DNA from: Bradyrhizobium cajani
GTDB lineage: Bacteria > Pseudomonadota > Alphaproteobacteria > Rhizobiales > Xanthobacteraceae
DNA: 64,000 nucleotides
NCBI RefSeq assembly: GCF_009759665.1
Contig: NZ_WQNE01000023.1
Span: 62,001-126,000 of the forward strand
Direction of reading: 5' to 3'
In this document: positions 16,932 to 25,540 of the stretch, one piece after another
Layout: the number at the start of each line of letters is the position of its first letter
Position numbering within the stretch: position 1 is the stretch's first letter
Notes under the pieces: generated by a model
Told to the model about the DNA's origin: nothing
Databases searched by the model: none
Seen by the model: the letters and a program-made list of their open reading frames with translations, nothing else
Translations under genes and position numbers: made by a program

Positions 16932-18626
16932 TCAACTTGCCGCAGGCAGCGCGCTGTCCGGCGGCGCACTCCATGGCCGCTCGGCTGACGCCAGCCCGAT
17001 CAGCCGGCCCTGGATGTAATCGCAGCCCCAGTCGCGCAGCATGCCGGCGGCCTCTTCGTCCTGCACCCATTCGGCGACGGTCTTGATGTCGAGGCGGCGG
17101 GCGAGGTCGATCAGGGTCTGCACGAAAGCGCGGTCGTCGGCGGAATGGGTGATGTTCTGCACGAAGGCGCCGTCGATCTTCACGATATCCACGCCGAGCT
17201 TGCGCAGATTGCGGAACGAGGTGTAGCCGGCGCCGAAATCGTCGATGGCGATACGGCTGCCGAAATGCTTGAGACGGCCGACGAAGGCGCGGACGTCGTC
17301 GATGTCCTGGATCGCGACCGTCTCGGTGATCTCGACGATCAGCCGCTCGGCAACGCCCGGGTGCGCTTGCATCAGCGATTCGATTCCCGCCCACCAGTCC
17401 GGATCCATGGTGGTATCCGGCGAGATGTTGAGGCTGAGCCTGACATCGGGCGCGGCCGCGAGCTCGGCGACCACGAGCTCGAGCACGCGATGGTCGACCA
17501 GGCGGATCAGGCCAAGCCGCTCGGCGACCGGCACGATGTCGGGCGCTAGCAGCACCTGGCCGTCGCCCTGGTCCATCCGCACCAGGCATTCGTGGAACGC
17601 GCGTTCGCGCGAGGCGGCCGACACCACCGGCTCGTAGGCGAGCCTGATGCGGCGCTCGTTCAGCGCGGTGACGATCTCGTCGGTGACGCGGATGTTGACG
17701 CGGCGCTGTGCATCGCGCGCGGCATCCGGGCGCCATGCGGCAAAAGAGCCGGCGCGACGGCGCTTGGCGGCGTCCAGCGTCTCGTGGGCGCGGTTGACCG
17801 CCTCATCGGTGTTGCGGGCATAGCGCGGCACGCTGACCGCGCCGATCGAGGCGGTGACCGAGACCGGGCCGGATTTGGTCGGCACCACCTCGTCGCGGAT
17901 GCCCGCGAGGAAGCGCTCGGCAGCGACGTTCATATCGTCGACGGTACAGTTCTTCAGGATCAGGCCGAACTTGTTGCCGGAGAAGCGCCCGAGCACATCA
18001 CCGCCGCGCAGGCGGGCGCGGATGCGCTTGGCGACGTCGAGGATCACGGCATCGGCAACGTCGAAGCCGAAGGCGTCGTTGACACGGGCAAGATGATCGA
18101 TGCCGACCAGCATGAAGGCGGCGGTCGATCGGAAGCGGGTCGTCTCCTCGATCGCCTCGGCCAGTGCCGCGATCAGATGCAGCCGGTTGAGCTCGCCGGT
18201 CAACGGATCGAGCCGCGCCAGCTTGGTCAGCTCCTCGTCGCGGGCGCGGCGCTCGTTGTTGATGCGGACGGAGCCGATCGCGCGCGTGGGGCGCCCGTCG
18301 GGACCGGCGAACCAGCGGCCGGTCTCCTCGATCCAGACCACGGGATCGGCGGCGCTCATGCGCACGCCATACTCGACACGATAGGGCGTGCCGTCGGCGC
18401 CATGCACGGCGGAGGTCTGCGCCAGCGCGGCGGTTCGCAGCGTTTGCGCGGGCTCGATCAGCTTGGCAAATTCGGCGCCGGTTGCGAGCCGGTCGGCCGG
18501 GATGCCGGGGAAGATGGCGCCGACCTGCTCACCCCAGACGATGACGTCGCTGGTGATGTCCCAGGCGAACACGGCCTGACCGAGGGCGGCCAAGATGTCG
18601 GAGGCTTGCGGCAATGCGGGGGTCAA
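16932..18626 (-). CDS. Degenerate GGDEF / variant EAL domain protein
   Basis: A 564-residue protein from a TTG start at 18626 with an upstream GAGGCG box. A GTG at 18794 would add 56 residues of non-family-like sequence. A PAS-like N-terminal part (QASDILAALGQAVFAWDI) leads to a GGDEF domain in which the signature is SGNKF (RFSGNKFGLIL), so cyclase activity is unlikely. The EAL domain has ECL in place of EAL (FHECLVRMD) but keeps LSLNIS, VEITET, IDDFGAGYTSF, VKIDGAF and the Glu of VAEWVQ, so phosphodiesterase activity is possible. The degenerate GGDEF may serve as a GTP-sensing part, as known for some such proteins (inference). Confidence 0.88.
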   Translation of the reverse strand: MTPALPQASDILAALGQAVFAWDITSDVIVWGEQVGAIFPGIPADRLATGAEFAKLIEPAQTLRTAALAQTSAVHGADGTPYRVEYGVRMSAADPVVWIEETGRWFAGPDGRPTRAIGSVRINNERRARDEELTKLARLDPLTGELNRLHLIAALAEAIEETTRFRSTAAFMLVGIDHLARVNDAFGFDVADAVILDVAKRIRARLRGGDVLGRFSGNKFGLILKNCTVDDMNVAAERFLAGIRDEVVPTKSGPVSVTASIGAVSVPRYARNTDEAVNRAHETLDAAKRRRAGSFAAWRPDAARDAQRRVNIRVTDEIVTALNERRIRLAYEPVVSAASRERAFHECLVRMDQGDGQVLLAPDIVPVAERLGLIRLVDHRVLELVVAELAAAPDVRLSLNISPDTTMDPDWWAGIESLMQAHPGVAERLIVEITETVAIQDIDDVRAFVGRLKHFGSRIAIDDFGAGYTSFRNLRKLGVDIVKIDGAFVQNITHSADDRAFVQTLIDLARRLDIKTVAEWVQDEEAAGMLRDWGCDYIQGRLIGLASAERPWSAPPDSALPAAS

Positions 18627-18848
18627 GAGCGCCTCGTTTCGGGACAGCGGGAGAGTCCTAAGCCGGCACAGAATAAAGCCAGATTCGTCGCCGACCCTAG
18701 GCAAACTTGATAAACAATTTGGAAACCATGTTTCGCAGGCCCAGGGAACCAAACCGGCCCGGCCGGCATAGGCCTTGCGAGTACTGACACGCACCCGGCG
18801 CCAGCGTCCCGAAACGCGACAGGCTTCGCCGGATCAACGGTGATAGCG

Positions 18849-19109
18849 ATGTTGGGTACTGATCGATCGGACGAGGCGGCGGGCGGCACGGGCACGGCCC
18901 TGGTGCCGCTGGTGCCGACGCTTGGATGGATCCACAAGACGTCGCGGCCTCGCCCCGATCCGAGCTTCGTCACCCAGCTCATCGCCAATGCCGAGCACCT
19001 GCCCCAGGCAAGCCGGCTCCGCCGCGCCTCTTGCGAAGACGCGCAGATGGCCTATGGCAGCAAGCGACCGCTTCCGAGCGTCAGTGCGCGCACGCGGCAA
19101 GTGGCTTGA
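18849..19109 (+). CDS. Small conserved protein of unknown function
   Basis: An 86-residue protein. I do not know its function, but the segment DPSFVTQLIANAEHLPQASRLRRAS followed by CEDAQMAYGS resembles short proteins common in Bradyrhizobium and relatives. The start is ATG at 18849; a GTG at 18840 is also possible. There is no signal peptide; the centre is likely helical and the C-terminus is basic. It is divergent from the EAL gene and separated from it by 222 bp. I place it as real mainly on the family-like core. Confidence 0.6.
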   Translation: MLGTDRSDEAAGGTGTALVPLVPTLGWIHKTSRPRPDPSFVTQLIANAEHLPQASRLRRASCEDAQMAYGSKRPLPSVSARTRQVA

Positions 19110-19198
19110 GCAGCAGCAAATGACATAAGGAGAGGCGGTCTCCCGCTTCACCTCTCCCCGCAAGAAGCGCGAGGAAGCGCGCGGCGGCAGGGTTAAGC

Positions 19199-19837
19199 TC
19201 AGCGCTGCGGCGCGTCAGGCGAGGGCGGCGTGCCGTTGCCCGGCTGCAGGTGCGGCGAGGGAATTTCCGGCGAAGACGTATTCTGCACAGGCTTCGGCGC
19301 GGGGTGATCCATCAGCACGGATTCGGCGACCGACTGTGCCGAGGGGGCCGGTACGGGCTGCGCCGGAGCGACCGGCTCGAACTTGGGTTCGGCGGCCGCT
19401 TCGTCGATCGGCGCCTCCGCCTGGCGCCTGGCCTTACGCGGCGCCGGCACCGTCTCGGCAACATAGGTGACACGGCGACGCGTACGCTGGGCGATGCCGG
19501 CGAAGAAATCAGCCATCGCGAGCAGCACCAGCAGGAAATAGGTCGAATTGCCGAATTTGGGCCACATCACGAATTCGGCGGCGGCCGCGCCGAACACGAC
19601 CAGCGACAGCAAATGGTCCATCAGGAACTTCGAGCCGGGGCGCGCGCCCTTGACCACCTCGAGCAGCAGCAGCACCACGCCGAGCGCGAGCAAGAGATCG
19701 GCGAGCGTGACCGGCCAGGTCTCGCCCGTGATCATCGGCACCTTGAACAGCACGTCCGAGAAGGACACGCTGGGCATCAGGAAGGCGATGATGTTGTAGA
19801 CCGCGAGCGGAATCAGGAGCAGCGGGAAACCGACCAT
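19199..19837 (-). CDS. Membrane protein of unknown function
   Basis: A 212-residue protein from ATG 19837, preceded by GAGAAGG. An upstream ATG at 19918 adds 27 residues that look non-coding. There are about four transmembrane helices: VGFPLLLIPLAVYNIIAFLM, TLADLLLALGVVLLLLEVV, MDHLLSLVVFGAAAAEFVMW and STYFLLVLLAMADFFAGIA. After a basic loop (QRTRRRVTYVAE) the C-terminal 80 residues are rich in Pro and Ala and probably disordered in the cytoplasm. No catalytic motif is seen. It is downstream of rpmF on the same strand. Confidence 0.8.
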   Translation of the reverse strand: MVGFPLLLIPLAVYNIIAFLMPSVSFSDVLFKVPMITGETWPVTLADLLLALGVVLLLLEVVKGARPGSKFLMDHLLSLVVFGAAAAEFVMWPKFGNSTYFLLVLLAMADFFAGIAQRTRRRVTYVAETVPAPRKARRQAEAPIDEAAAEPKFEPVAPAQPVPAPSAQSVAESVLMDHPAPKPVQNTSSPEIPSPHLQPGNGTPPSPDAPQR

Positions 19838-19980
19838 CGGCAAGATGCCTTCTCGATCATGATGTCCAGACAGGACAATGCGGCGGCGAAGCATTGGCTC
19901 CGCCGCCGTCACCGTCATATCTCATGGGTTGGCCGAAATCAGGCAGGTCAAATCATCCCGCCACGAGAAAGGTCCTGCCT

Positions 19981-20163
19981 TCAGGACTCTTTCTTCTTCA
20001 GGACCTGACGGCCCTTGTACATGCCGGTCTTGAGGTCGAGATGGTGCGGACGACGGAGCTCGCCGGAGTCCTTGTCTTCCACGTAGGTCGGCTTCTTGAT
20101 GGCGTCTGCCGAGCGGCGCATGCCACGACGCGACGGCGAGGTTTTTCTTCTCGGAACGGCCAT
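19981..20163 (-). CDS. rpmF: 50S ribosomal protein L32
   Basis: A 60-residue, highly basic L32 that starts MAVPRRKTSPSRRGMRRSAD and ends KGRQVLKKKES. It has the alphaproteobacterial type of sequence (HHLDLKTGMYKGRQV) without the zinc-binding cysteines of other L32 forms. A short hairpin (GTCCT/AGGAC, 19972-19976 and 19983-19987) overlaps the stop codon and is followed on the coding strand by CTTTCTC; it may be a weak terminator. Confidence 0.98.
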   Translation of the reverse strand: MAVPRRKTSPSRRGMRRSADAIKKPTYVEDKDSGELRRPHHLDLKTGMYKGRQVLKKKES

Positions 20164-20332
20164 TTCAATATCCTCTAGGGATTGGTGTCATCAGGGCATC
20201 GTCCGCGAGGGGACGGCTCAGCACCCGCAATACGAGGCGAGCTGAATGCCGATCAAGGCCGCGCTTATAGAGGAAGGCTGGCCGTAAAGCTAGGCTTTTG
20301 GGCCGGAAAATACGCCCAAAATGGGCTCGAAA

Positions 20333-21007
20333 TCAGCGATTTTCCCGCCAACAGGTCGCAAGTGAGCTCGCCTGCCCCCGCGCCACATAGGTTGCCGCCA
20401 ACCGCCTGACGCCCGGACCAGGGGTCCTGGCGCTGCGTTTGACCGGATTCGGCAGGATCGAGGCCAAAAGCGCTGCTTCGCGCGGGGTGAGGTTAGCCGC
20501 CGATTTGCCGAAGGCGTAGGCGCTGGCCGCCTCGACGCCAAATTGGCCCTGCGGGCCGAGCTCGGCGATGTTGAGGTAAATCTCCAGGATCCGCGGCTTG
20601 GGCAGGACGAGGTCGATCCACAACGCAAGCGGGAATTCCAGCGCCTTGCGGACAAAATCCCGGCCCTGCCAGAGGAACAGGTTTTTCGCCACCTGCTGGG
20701 TGATGGTGGAGGCCCCCCGGAACGGCGTACCGTCCTCCTTCGCATCGTCGATCGCCTCGCGCAGCGCGCCCCAGTCGATGCCGTGATGCTTGCAGAAATG
20801 CGCGTCCTCGGCGGCCACCACCGATCGCGGCAGGTAGGGCGACATCGCCGCCAGATCGATCCATTCCCGCTGCATCGGCGCGCCCCGGAGCGAACGCCAC
20901 GCCATCAGTGTCGAAACCGGATGGCCGGCGCGGTAGAACGGCGCAATCACATAGGGCGCGAGCAGTGCGACCACGAGCACCAGGAGAAGGATTTTGACGA
21001 TGCGCAA
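20333..21007 (-). CDS. mtgA: Monofunctional peptidoglycan glycosyltransferase
   Basis: A 224-residue GT51 enzyme that polymerises lipid II into glycan strands on the outer face of the inner membrane. One N-terminal transmembrane helix (ILLLVLVVALLAPYVIAPF) anchors it. Catalytic motifs: VVAAEDAHFCKHHGIDW with the first Glu, GASTITQQVAKNLFLW and the second-Glu region KALEFPLALWIDLVLPKPRILEIYLNIAELG. The start is TTG at 21007 behind a GGAAAGG box, giving the usual length. A longer open frame to 21307 runs over the ispA start on the other strand and is not MtgA-like. Confidence 0.93.
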   Translation of the reverse strand: MRIVKILLLVLVVALLAPYVIAPFYRAGHPVSTLMAWRSLRGAPMQREWIDLAAMSPYLPRSVVAAEDAHFCKHHGIDWGALREAIDDAKEDGTPFRGASTITQQVAKNLFLWQGRDFVRKALEFPLALWIDLVLPKPRILEIYLNIAELGPQGQFGVEAASAYAFGKSAANLTPREAALLASILPNPVKRSARTPGPGVRRLAATYVARGQASSLATCWRENR

Positions 21008-21168
21008 ATCAACCTTTCCGGCGCAAAATGAAACGCAGCCACGGGCCCGATCATTAAGTCTGTGATAATTCTGGCCTTTTCCAGCACTTTTTAGGCCTTC
21101 CAAACGATTGACTGGGGCGGGCGCATAAAGGATTGTCCCGCCGAATTTTAGTTCTGGAGCCTTTCTTG

Positions 21169-22092
21169 ATGACCGGCACGTCCCCGTCCGATTTCGCCAA
21201 ACGTCTGGACAAGACCGCTGATGATACCGAGGCCCTGCTCGGGCACCTGCTAGCGGACGACATCCTGCACGATGAGATCGCCCGGCCCAAGCGACTGATG
21301 GACGCAATGCGCTATTCGAGCCTCAACGGCGGCAAGCGCCTGCGGCCGTTCCTCGTGGTCGAGAGCGCGGCCGTATTCGGCGTGCCGCGCGAGGCGGCAC
21401 TGCTCGCCGGTGCGGCGCTCGAATGCATCCACTGCTATTCGCTGATCCATGACGATCTTCCGGCGATGGACAATTCGGACCTGCGCCGAGGCCGTCCCAC
21501 CCTGCACAAGAAGACCGATGATGCGACCGCGATCCTCGCCGGCGACGGCCTGTTGACGCTCGCCTTCGACATCATCACCCGCGACGAGATCCATCGCGAC
21601 GCCAATGTGCGGCTGCTGCTGACGCGCGCCCTGGCGCGCTGCGCCGGCATCGGCGGCATGGTCGGCGGCCAGATCCTCGACCTCGCCGGCGAAGGCCGCT
21701 TCGGCGGCAATGAACCGATCGATGTCGCCCGTATTCAGCAGATGAAGACCGGCGCGCTGCTGCGCTACGGCTGCATCGCCGGCGCAATCCTCGGCCAGGC
21801 GTCGCAAAAGGAATATCAGGCGCTCGACGATTACGGCCGCGCGCTCGGGGAGGCATTCCAGATCGCCGACGACCTGCTCGACGTCGAAGGCGATGCCACG
21901 GCGCTCGGCAAGCCCTCAGGTCAGGACGCAGCCCTCGGCAAGACCACGTTCGTCACCCAGCTCGGCATCGAAGGCGCCAAGCAGCGCGTGCGCGACCTGC
22001 TCGCGCGGGCCGACAGCGCTGTGTCGATCTTCGGGGATCGTGCCGCCGTTCTACAGGCCGCCGCGCGCTTCGTCGCCGAGCGGAAGAACTGA
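21169..22092 (+). CDS. ispA: Polyprenyl synthetase, farnesyl diphosphate synthase type
   Basis: A 307-residue short-chain trans-prenyltransferase that joins isopentenyl and allylic diphosphates. The first aspartate-rich motif is IHDDLPAMDNSDLRRG, the bacterial farnesyl-synthase form with two extra residues. The second is FQIADDLLDVEGD. GGKRLRPFLV near the N-terminus binds diphosphate. I chose ATG 21169 (MTGTSPSDF) with a GGAG box; an earlier ATG at 21133 adds residues unlike the family. It could also act as a geranylgeranyl synthase; chain length is not certain. It is divergent from mtgA. Confidence 0.92.
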   Translation: MTGTSPSDFAKRLDKTADDTEALLGHLLADDILHDEIARPKRLMDAMRYSSLNGGKRLRPFLVVESAAVFGVPREAALLAGAALECIHCYSLIHDDLPAMDNSDLRRGRPTLHKKTDDATAILAGDGLLTLAFDIITRDEIHRDANVRLLLTRALARCAGIGGMVGGQILDLAGEGRFGGNEPIDVARIQQMKTGALLRYGCIAGAILGQASQKEYQALDDYGRALGEAFQIADDLLDVEGDATALGKPSGQDAALGKTTFVTQLGIEGAKQRVRDLLARADSAVSIFGDRAAVLQAAARFVAERKN

Positions 22093-22166
22093 CGCAGCGC
22101 ACGATCTTCACCGGGGGCGAGGGAGCGTACCGCCGCTGCCGCAACAGTGAGAGAGCCGACACCATC

Positions 22167-22856
22167 ATGGCTATCGGCAAAGAAGATCCCGTCCTCGTCC
22201 GCTTCCGCCAGATGTCGCGGCCGATGCGGTTGCTTTATGCGCGGCCGCGGACGTTTATCGCGCTCGCGGCCGGAATACTGGTCTGCCTGCTGCTGCCGGG
22301 CACACACCGGCCGGTGACGCGACTATTGTTCGGCTGGGATGCGCTGATCGCGGTCTATCTCGTGCTGGTCTACGCAATGATGTTGTGCAACGACCACCAG
22401 CACATTCGCCGCGCCGCTGCGATGCAGGACGACGGCCGCTTCGTGATCCTGCTCGTGACGGCGGTCGGCGCTTTCGCCAGCATTGCGGCGATCGTCGCAG
22501 AACTCGGCACGCCACATCGCGGCGCAGCGGATCTCACCGTCGCGATCTCCACCATCGCGCTGTCCTGGGCCGCCGTGCACACCACGTTCGCGCTGCATTA
22601 CGCACACGACTACTACCGCAACGCCAGGCCGGGCGGCCTGCAGTTTCCGGGCGCCGACCAGGAAGACCACGCCGACTATTGGGACTTCGTCTATTTCTCG
22701 TTCGTGATCGGCATGACCGCGCAGGTCTCCGATGTCGGCATCACCGACAAGACCATCCGCCGCACGGCGACGGCGCACGGCATCGTCTCGTTCATCTACA
22801 ACACGGCGTTGCTGGCGTTGACGGTGAACATCGCGGCAAGCGCGATTGCAACTTGA
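22167..22856 (+). CDS. DUF1345 membrane protein
   Basis: A 229-residue protein with about five transmembrane helices. The family signature is near the C-terminus: YWDFVYFSFVIGMTAQVSDVGITDKTIRR, followed by HGIVSFIYNTALLALTVNIAA. Another conserved part is SWAAVHTTFALHYAHDYY. The function of DUF1345 is unknown. The start is ATG at 22167, 74 bp after ispA on the same strand, so read-through is possible. Confidence 0.9.
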   Translation: MAIGKEDPVLVRFRQMSRPMRLLYARPRTFIALAAGILVCLLLPGTHRPVTRLLFGWDALIAVYLVLVYAMMLCNDHQHIRRAAAMQDDGRFVILLVTAVGAFASIAAIVAELGTPHRGAADLTVAISTIALSWAAVHTTFALHYAHDYYRNARPGGLQFPGADQEDHADYWDFVYFSFVIGMTAQVSDVGITDKTIRRTATAHGIVSFIYNTALLALTVNIAASAIAT

Positions 22857-22915
22857 ATACCTGCCCGGAAGTCGTCCTCGCCAAAGCCGGCACGACCGTG
22901 TGGCACTGGTTCGCG

Positions 22916-23020
22916 CCTAAAGCATGATCCGGAAAAGTGCGCAGCGGTTTTCCGAAAAGATCGTGCTCAAACAACAACCTAAAGCGCGATGACGATTCAT
23001 CCCAATCTCATCGCGCTTTA
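22916..23020. repeat. Rhizobial palindromic repeat overlapping a stop codon
   Basis: Two inverted pairs lie side by side. The left part reads taaagcatgatccggaaaag then cggttttccgaaaagatcgtgct. The right part is a perfect 13-bp inverted repeat, taaagcgcgatga at 22980-22992 and tcatcgcgcttta at 23008-23020, with a 15-bp loop. The final TTA (23018-23020) is the TAA stop of the caspase-like gene read on the minus strand. Confidence 0.85.
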
Positions 23021-24832
23021 GTTACAAACCTCGGCATTGGCCACAACATTGCCCGGGCCGCCACCGCCGCGATATTCGAGATGGCAGCCTCGGGTGACCT
23101 GGCGGCAGACCCTGGTGTCACAATAGATCTGGCCACCGCCGCCTGACGAACGGCCCGCACCGCCGGCGATCCCGGCCGCCGCACCGCCAATTCCGCCCGT
23201 CTGCCGACGCTGCCGCGCCGGACGGTCCTCGCTGTCATCGCGCCGCGATGTCGTCGCGGGCTTCGATGGCGCAGGCTTGGCGGCGCGCTTCCTCTCGCAC
23301 TCATTGTCGTCGTTCAGCGCATAGCCGTCGCCACAGACGATCTTGGTGCATTTGTCGCCATCGACCTTGAAGCCGTGTTCGCAGACCAGCGGGCAGATGC
23401 GCGACGGTTTCGACTTGACTGCATCGAGCGCATCGGTGCTCGCCACCTTCACGTCGAGCTTGGTGCCGGCATAGCGGTTGAACTGTGACAACGACCGCTG
23501 CGAGGACGTATTCCAGTTGCCGTCGGCGGCGCCGGAGAAGCAGCCGACGCGGCCGAGCTCGGTCTGCACCGAGCGGTTGAGATCGGCCGGCGCGGTCGCC
23601 GGCGTCAGGGAGGCGACGTTGGTGCCGGCCGGGCTCGCCGTACTGGCCGGCGCAGCGCCCGGCGCAGCGGCGGCGAGGTTGACGCGCTGCTGCTCGGCTG
23701 CCGCGGCCTGCTGCTGCGCCTGCTCCTTGGCCTTCTGCGCGGCGAGCTGCGCCTGTTCGGCGGCCTTCGCGTCAGCCGCAGCTTTGGCCTGCGCGTGTTT
23801 CTGCGCGCCGAGGGCGGCGAGACGGTCGCGCTCGGCTTCGGCCTGCCTCGCCTTCTCGATCGCCGCCGCATGGGCCTGCTCGGCGCCGATTTTCTCCAGC
23901 TGGAGCTTGGCGAGGCTGGCATAGAAGCCGGCGGGGTGCTGGACGAGGAAGGCTTCCCACGCCGCCCTCTTGCCGAGCTGGAGCGCGAGCTCGTAGTCGC
24001 GGCGGATGTCGGCTTGCGGGTTCGGCACAGGCGCCACTGGTGCTGCGGCCACCGCCTTGACCGGCACCAGCGGCACATCTTCGCCGCCAAGCGAACCGTA
24101 GACGAACGGCTCCTGCTTGTTGCCGGTCGACTTGAGCACGTCGTCGCGCACGAAGCCGAAGGCGCGGCGGACGTCGAGACCCGGCGTCGTCAGATGCTTC
24201 GACAGCGCGACCGTGAACGGACTGTTGGCGCCGTCGCCGTCCTGCGCCGTGAAACCGGCCTTGGCCGAATAGGCGATCAGCGTGTTGGGACTGATCGGCT
24301 CGACCTGGGCGAGGCCACGGCCGATGCCGCGCGAGGCGACCGTGCGCTTCATGGTCTTGCTGAACGGATTGTCGCGGCAGGCGTCGAGGATCACCAGGCG
24401 AAGCTGCTTTGCCGGCTCGACCGAGACCAGGACACGCTCGAGGGAAAGGGCCTCGTCATAGACGTCAGTGTCGCGCTCAAGCCTGGCGTCGACCGGGATC
24501 AGATAGTTCGAGCCTTCGACCTCGATACCGTGACCGGCATAGTAGACCACGGCGATGTCGGCATCGCGGCTCGCATCCGCAAAGTCGCGCAGCACGCGCC
24601 GCATGTCCAGGGCCGGCAGATCGTGCCGGGAATCGACGATGTCGAAGCCGGCTTCCTTCAGCGTCTTCGCCATCACCGCACCGTCATTGACGGGATTGGC
24701 GAGCGAGGGCGCGCGCTGATAGGCCGAATTGGCGATCACCAGGGCCACGCGCTTGCCAGCAAAGGCGGGCTCGGCGCCGAACAGCAGCGCGAAAGCGAGG
24801 AGAAGCGGGCAAAATCTGAGCAGATTGCGCAT
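23018..24832 (-). CDS. Exported caspase-like peptidase (C14) with Ala/Gln-rich coiled coil
   Basis: A 604-residue protein. Signal peptide at about 1-25 (ALLFGAEPAFAG). A caspase p20-like domain follows (26-260) with catalytic His101 in YYAGHGIEV and Cys152 in ILDACRDNPF. Residues about 285-400 are an Ala-, Gln-, Lys- and Glu-rich region that should form a coiled coil (AEAERDRLAALGAQKHAQAK). The C-terminal 200 residues contain a peptidoglycan-binding-like stretch (ELGRVGCFSGAADGNWNTSSQRSLSQF), a cysteine-rich part (CPLVCEHGFKVDGDKCTKIVC) and a Gly-rich tail. It is probably a periplasmic protease; the substrate is unknown. Confidence 0.92.
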   Translation of the reverse strand: MRNLLRFCPLLLAFALLFGAEPAFAGKRVALVIANSAYQRAPSLANPVNDGAVMAKTLKEAGFDIVDSRHDLPALDMRRVLRDFADASRDADIAVVYYAGHGIEVEGSNYLIPVDARLERDTDVYDEALSLERVLVSVEPAKQLRLVILDACRDNPFSKTMKRTVASRGIGRGLAQVEPISPNTLIAYSAKAGFTAQDGDGANSPFTVALSKHLTTPGLDVRRAFGFVRDDVLKSTGNKQEPFVYGSLGGEDVPLVPVKAVAAAPVAPVPNPQADIRRDYELALQLGKRAAWEAFLVQHPAGFYASLAKLQLEKIGAEQAHAAAIEKARQAEAERDRLAALGAQKHAQAKAAADAKAAEQAQLAAQKAKEQAQQQAAAAEQQRVNLAAAAPGAAPASTASPAGTNVASLTPATAPADLNRSVQTELGRVGCFSGAADGNWNTSSQRSLSQFNRYAGTKLDVKVASTDALDAVKSKPSRICPLVCEHGFKVDGDKCTKIVCGDGYALNDDNECERKRAAKPAPSKPATTSRRDDSEDRPARQRRQTGGIGGAAAGIAGGAGRSSGGGGQIYCDTRVCRQVTRGCHLEYRGGGGPGNVVANAEVCN

Positions 24833-25016
24833 GACACGACTTCCGACAGTTCAGGGCCGTCCGGGGCCCCTTGGGATCGCTTTGGCAAGATCGACCGCCG
24901 GCGCTCGTGATCAAGGTCACAAAGGCAGCCCCGGCGTCGGGCCGAAAGGCCGCTTTTGTTTGTCGCGCCAACGCGATGGCGGTTCGCCCGCAAATGCGTG
25001 TGCGTGCCGGATTGCC

Positions 25017-25445
25017 TTATCCATCCCCGATGTGCCCCCGATATTGCGGCAGATTGTCCGTAATGTCGTGCCAGGGCGCCTTCGAGCCCACGAAAATGTG
25101 GGCACTCGGCCGGATCGAGGGGGCATCGACCAGGGTTCCCATGGCGACATGGACCCACTGTCCCTCACGCACCTGGGAATAGAGCAGCGAGCCACAGCGG
25201 GCGCAGTGGGCGTCATGGGTGACGTCGTCGCCGACTATGATCCGCTGCTCGTCACCCTGGACGATACGGAGCTTGTCCCGCGCGATACCCGCGAACGGCT
25301 TGAAGGCGGAGCCGGTGGTGCGGCGGCAGTTCGAGCAATGGCAGTTCATGGCGTAGGAGAACGCGTCGGCCACCTCGAAGCGCACGGTGCGGCAATAGCA
25401 TTCTCCGATCAGGATACGAGCGTTCGACTTCTCTGATCCGGTCAT
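25017..25445 (-). CDS. GFA-family zinc-binding protein
   Basis: A 142-residue protein of the glutathione-dependent formaldehyde-activating (Gfa/CENP-V) fold. The zinc ligands are visible: CYC near the N-terminus, CHCSNCRRTTGSAF and CARCGSLL. The C-terminal HIFVGSKAPWHDITDNLPQY is typical. ATG 25445 has a GGGGA box; the frame stays open 12 codons further up. Many members are annotated as Gfa without proof of formaldehyde activity, so the true substrate is open. It is divergent from the next gene. Confidence 0.9.
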   Translation of the reverse strand: MTGSEKSNARILIGECYCRTVRFEVADAFSYAMNCHCSNCRRTTGSAFKPFAGIARDKLRIVQGDEQRIIVGDDVTHDAHCARCGSLLYSQVREGQWVHVAMGTLVDAPSIRPSAHIFVGSKAPWHDITDNLPQYRGHIGDG

Positions 25446-25540
25446 CGCAATGTCCCCGCACAAAATGGCGCGGACACCCATAGCGCAATTTGATGAGTAC
25501 GACTAAGTTCCGTCCGACACATCAGGCAAAAGGATGAGCC

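Noticed and set aside
21008..21307. N-terminal extension of the MtgA frame
   Set aside because: It runs over the ispA start on the other strand, is Arg/Pro/Ser-rich and makes the protein longer than the family.
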